A DNA stretch of 33,254 nucleotides from Candidatus Rokuibacteriota bacterium. Lineage in GTDB: Bacteria; Methylomirabilota; Methylomirabilia; Rokubacteriales; CSP1-6. A model generated the notes under the pieces. It worked only from the letters and a program-made list of their open reading frames with translations. It made no database searches and was not told the origin of the DNA. The stretch lies in the NCBI GenBank assembly GCA_003220675.1, contig QHTD01000185.1, positions 1 to 33,254 on the forward strand, given 5' to 3'. Every line of letters starts with the position of its first letter. The first letter of the stretch is position 1. Positions 31,334-33,254 of the stretch are shown here, piece after piece. Both the position numbers and the translations under genes were made by a program.

Positions 31334-33254
31334 GTGACGGCGCTGGCTGACGTACTCTCGCGACTGGCGCGCGAGGGAGAGCTGTACGAGCGGCTCCCCG
31401 AGAGCCGCGTGCGCTGCTACGCCTGCGGCCACCGCTGCCTGATCCCGCCCGGCCAGCGCGGTGTCTGCAAGGTGCGCTGGAACGACGACGGGCGGCTTAT
31501 GGTCCCGGCGGGCTACGTCGCCGGCGTCCAGCTCGACCCCGTGGAGAAGAAGCCGTTCTTCCACGCTTACCCGGGCGCGCGCGCCCTGTCCTTCGGGATG
31601 CTCGGATGCGATTATCACTGTGGGTACTGCTTTCAGGGTGACACGCCAGTGCTCACGCCCACCAGCGCCGTGCCCATCAGGGCGCTCTTCGAAGCCGCGT
31701 CGGACGTGAAACTGGCTCCAGGGGGAGAAGTCAGATTCCCACGCGACGTGCACGTCATCTCGGCGTCCGGTGAAATCAGGCAGGTCGTCAGGGCATTCAG
31801 GCATTCCTATCGCGGCGATCTGGTGGCCGTCCAGCCGATGTACCTGCCGACGGTCCGTTGCACCCCTGACCATCGCTGGTTTGCGACCACTGATCCGTCC
31901 CGGGAACGGGTCGAGGAGATTCCAGCGAAGGATCTGACGCCCCGTCACTTCCTGCTGTTGCCGAAGCCGGCATGGCCCGCGGCCCGGATCACATTGGATG
32001 TCGCAGAACTCTTGACGGATGTCACGGTCACCTTCGCGATCCCGCGCACGCTCTCCCCCACGGAGGTCATAGGAATCGTCGCCGCGTCGGACCGCGGCGA
32101 ATCATCTCGCTCCATAGGAGCCCGGCTGGGCAAGGACGCCTCGTACATCAGACACGTGAGAAGCAGAGTACGTCGAGGCCGCTGGGTTTACGAGAAAACG
32201 CAGGGGCTGATCGTCGAAGACGACGCGGTGCGCTTTCCTAACGAGCACCGTCCCGGCATTCCCCGCCATGTCCAGTTGGACAAGCCGTTAGCCCGCCTCC
32301 TCGGGTTCTATTGCGCGGAGGGCTCGGTGACGCGATCGAAGACGCGTCCCAACAGCCTCAGGTTGGTCTTCGCCTTCGCACACAGCGAACAGCGGGCCCG
32401 AGACGAAGTCAGGGAATCGCTGACGAAGGTGTTCGGCGTGGGCCCTCAGGAAGTCCGCCGGAGCACGACTACTGCGATCACGATCGGCAAGTCGTCGCTG
32501 GCGCTCTTGTTCCGGGCGCTGTGTGGCAAAGGAGCCGCCGGCAAACGTGTGCCGGCACAGATCTTCGCCGCCGATACATCGGTCCAGGAGGCGTTTCTGG
32601 AGGCGTATCTCGAAGGCGACGGCCATGAGTATCCCGGAGGGAAGTTCAGCGTGACGACCGTCTCGCGTGAGCTGGCCTATGGCGTTGCCCTGCTCCTGCT
32701 ATGTCTAGGGCGTCTGCCGTCGATCTACGTCGCCGCGGTAGGCGCCGAGGGGCGGATCCAGGGCCGACCCGTTCATCGACAGCCTGAACAGTTCACGGTG
32801 GTCTGGTATCGGGAGCGCGGCGCGGCCCAGAAGTGGCGCGACGTCGGGAAACACTTCCTGATCCCCGTAAAGTCAGTCGCGCTGCAGCCCTTCGACGGCT
32901 ACGTCTACAACCTCGAGGTCGAGGACGAGCACACCTACCTGGCAGGCTTCTTCGCAGTGAAGAATTGCCACAACGCCCTGACCTCGCAGGCGCTGCGCGA
33001 TCCGATGATGGGCGTGCCGCCGCAGGACGTAACGCCCGCGGAGATCGCGGACCTCGCCCAGCGCCATCGCGCGCGCATCCTCACGTCGACCTACAACGAG
33101 CCCCTGATCACGAGCGAGTGGGCCCGCGAGGTCTTCCGCGAAGGTAAGGCGCGCGGCCTCGTCTGCTCGTACGTCTCGAACGGCAACGCGACGCCCGAGG
33201 TGCTCGACTACCTGCGCCCGTGGGTCGACCTCTACAAGGTCGACCTCAAGGGCT
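31334..33254 (+). CDS. amrS: AmmeMemoRadiSam radical SAM enzyme with in-frame intein (3' end outside window)
   Basis: I read one uninterrupted frame from the GTG at 31334 to the window edge, 640 codons. N-extein residues 1-98 include CYACGHRC and GVCKVR (Cys28, 31, 35, 45) and then GCDYHCGY, where Cys92 and Cys96 start the radical SAM CX3CX2C cluster motif. Residues 99-544 are an intein (separate entry). The C-extein restarts with CHNALTSQALRDP and continues STYNEPLI and YVSNGNATPE, typical of this family. Splicing would join GCDYHCGY to CHNALT, giving an intact CX3CX2C. The residues after the third Cys (HNA) differ from the CQN(W) I expect. The ORF track shows only fragments here because no stop lies within the window. 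No strong ribosome-binding site precedes the GTG. Confidence 0.9.
   Translation, partial: MTALADVLSRLAREGELYERLPESRVRCYACGHRCLIPPGQRGVCKVRWNDDGRLMVPAGYVAGVQLDPVEKKPFFHAYPGARALSFGMLGCDYHCGYCFQGDTPVLTPTSAVPIRALFEAASDVKLAPGGEVRFPRDVHVISASGEIRQVVRAFRHSYRGDLVAVQPMYLPTVRCTPDHRWFATTDPSRERVEEIPAKDLTPRHFLLLPKPAWPAARITLDVAELLTDVTVTFAIPRTLSPTEVIGIVAASDRGESSRSIGARLGKDASYIRHVRSRVRRGRWVYEKTQGLIVEDDAVRFPNEHRPGIPRHVQLDKPLARLLGFYCAEGSVTRSKTRPNSLRLVFAFAHSEQRARDEVRESLTKVFGVGPQEVRRSTTTAITIGKSSLALLFRALCGKGAAGKRVPAQIFAADTSVQEAFLEAYLEGDGHEYPGGKFSVTTVSRELAYGVALLLLCLGRLPSIYVAAVGAEGRIQGRPVHRQPEQFTVVWYRERGAAQKWRDVGKHFLIPVKSVALQPFDGYVYNLEVEDEHTYLAGFFAVKNCHNALTSQALRDPMMGVPPQDVTPAEIADLAQRHRARILTSTYNEPLITSEWAREVFREGKARGLVCSYVSNGNATPEVLDYLRPWVDLYKVDLKG
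31628..32965 (+). mobile_element. LAGLIDADG homing-endonuclease intein in amrS (446 aa)
   Basis: Class 1 intein features in order: Cys1 in block A CFQGDTPVLT; block B CTPDHRW (Thr79, His82); an Arg/Lys-rich helix-turn-helix-like segment around 143-185; LAGLIDADG motif 1 LARLLGFYCAEG (221-232, Glu231); block D KRVPAQIF; LAGLIDADG motif 2 EAFLEAYLEGDG (321-332, Asp331); block F YVYNLEVEDEHTYLAG (425-440); block G FFAVKN ending in Asn446; then Cys+1 of the extein. Both endonuclease acidic residues are present, so homing activity may survive. The penultimate His is Lys445. The segment uses AGA and AGG arginine codons repeatedly, whereas the extein uses CGN, consistent with acquisition from elsewhere. 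Boundaries are set by restoration of the CX3CX2C motif. Confidence 0.92.

Noticed and set aside
31972-32628. Short ORFs listed inside the intein on both strands
   Set aside because: They are other-frame shadows; the intein frame is continuous with amrS through this whole stretch.
32957-32977. Alternative intein end at the His-Asn of NCHNAL
   Set aside because: The next residue would be Ala, which cannot serve as the +1 nucleophile, and the spliced enzyme would lose the third cluster cysteine.

Overview
The window is high-GC DNA from a free-living bacterium. It carries many solute-uptake operons (two branched-chain-amino-acid/urea-type ABC systems and two TRAP systems), amide-hydrolysing enzymes, an F420/flavin LLM oxidoreductase, and many secreted or lipoprotein-type small proteins. 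This mixture recalls uncultivated soil or subsurface lineages such as Candidatus Rokubacteria/Methylomirabilota. That assignment is an inference from gene content and style; no marker gene in the window proves it. I see no rRNA, tRNA or CRISPR array.

Layout. 1-328: tail of a DUF2652-type protein. 379-2894 (minus): nitrilase-fold amidohydrolase, 60-aa GatC-like subunit and amidase-signature enzyme, tightly coupled. 2988-7605 (plus, divergent): UrtCD-like permease-ATPase fusion, second ATPase, binding protein and permease; together with the amidase genes this suggests uptake and hydrolysis of amide or urea-like nitrogen compounds. 7690-8580: LLM oxidoreductase. 8625-10127: two small proteins and a DUF2461 protein. 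10085-12324 (minus): coupled operon of two small membrane proteins and a secreted metallo-beta-lactamase-fold hydrolase that is frameshifted near its signal peptide. 12459-18131 (plus): two complete, unrelated-looking TRAP transporters (P-Q-M, P-Q-M) back to back. 18156-22575: retropepsin-like protease, broken beta-propeller gene, cupin, LVIVD-repeat protein and methyltransferase. 22588-23585: a likely transposase tail abutting a tandem duplication of a small secreted Gly-tailed protein. 23681-24532: secreted gluzincin-type protease. 24529-29124 (minus): complete ABC operon livK-H-M-G-F with a clear promoter. 29217-30355: a small secreted protein and small hypotheticals, including a 57-aa lipoprotein missing from the ORF track.

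Most interesting region: 30460-33254 encodes the AmmeMemoRadiSam pair amrB (Memo-like) and amrS (radical SAM). The amrS gene is interrupted in frame by a 446-aa LAGLIDADG intein inserted exactly at the third cysteine of the CX3CX2C iron-sulfur motif. The intein's catalytic Cys1 occupies the cluster-ligand position before splicing, and Cys+1 occupies it afterwards. The intein ends in Lys-Asn instead of His-Asn. The full reading frame is not in the supplied ORF track because it runs off the window.

Other structure: two genes 11 kb apart share a promoter plus signal-peptide-coding module, and two genes appear broken by frameshifts (which could be real or assembly errors).
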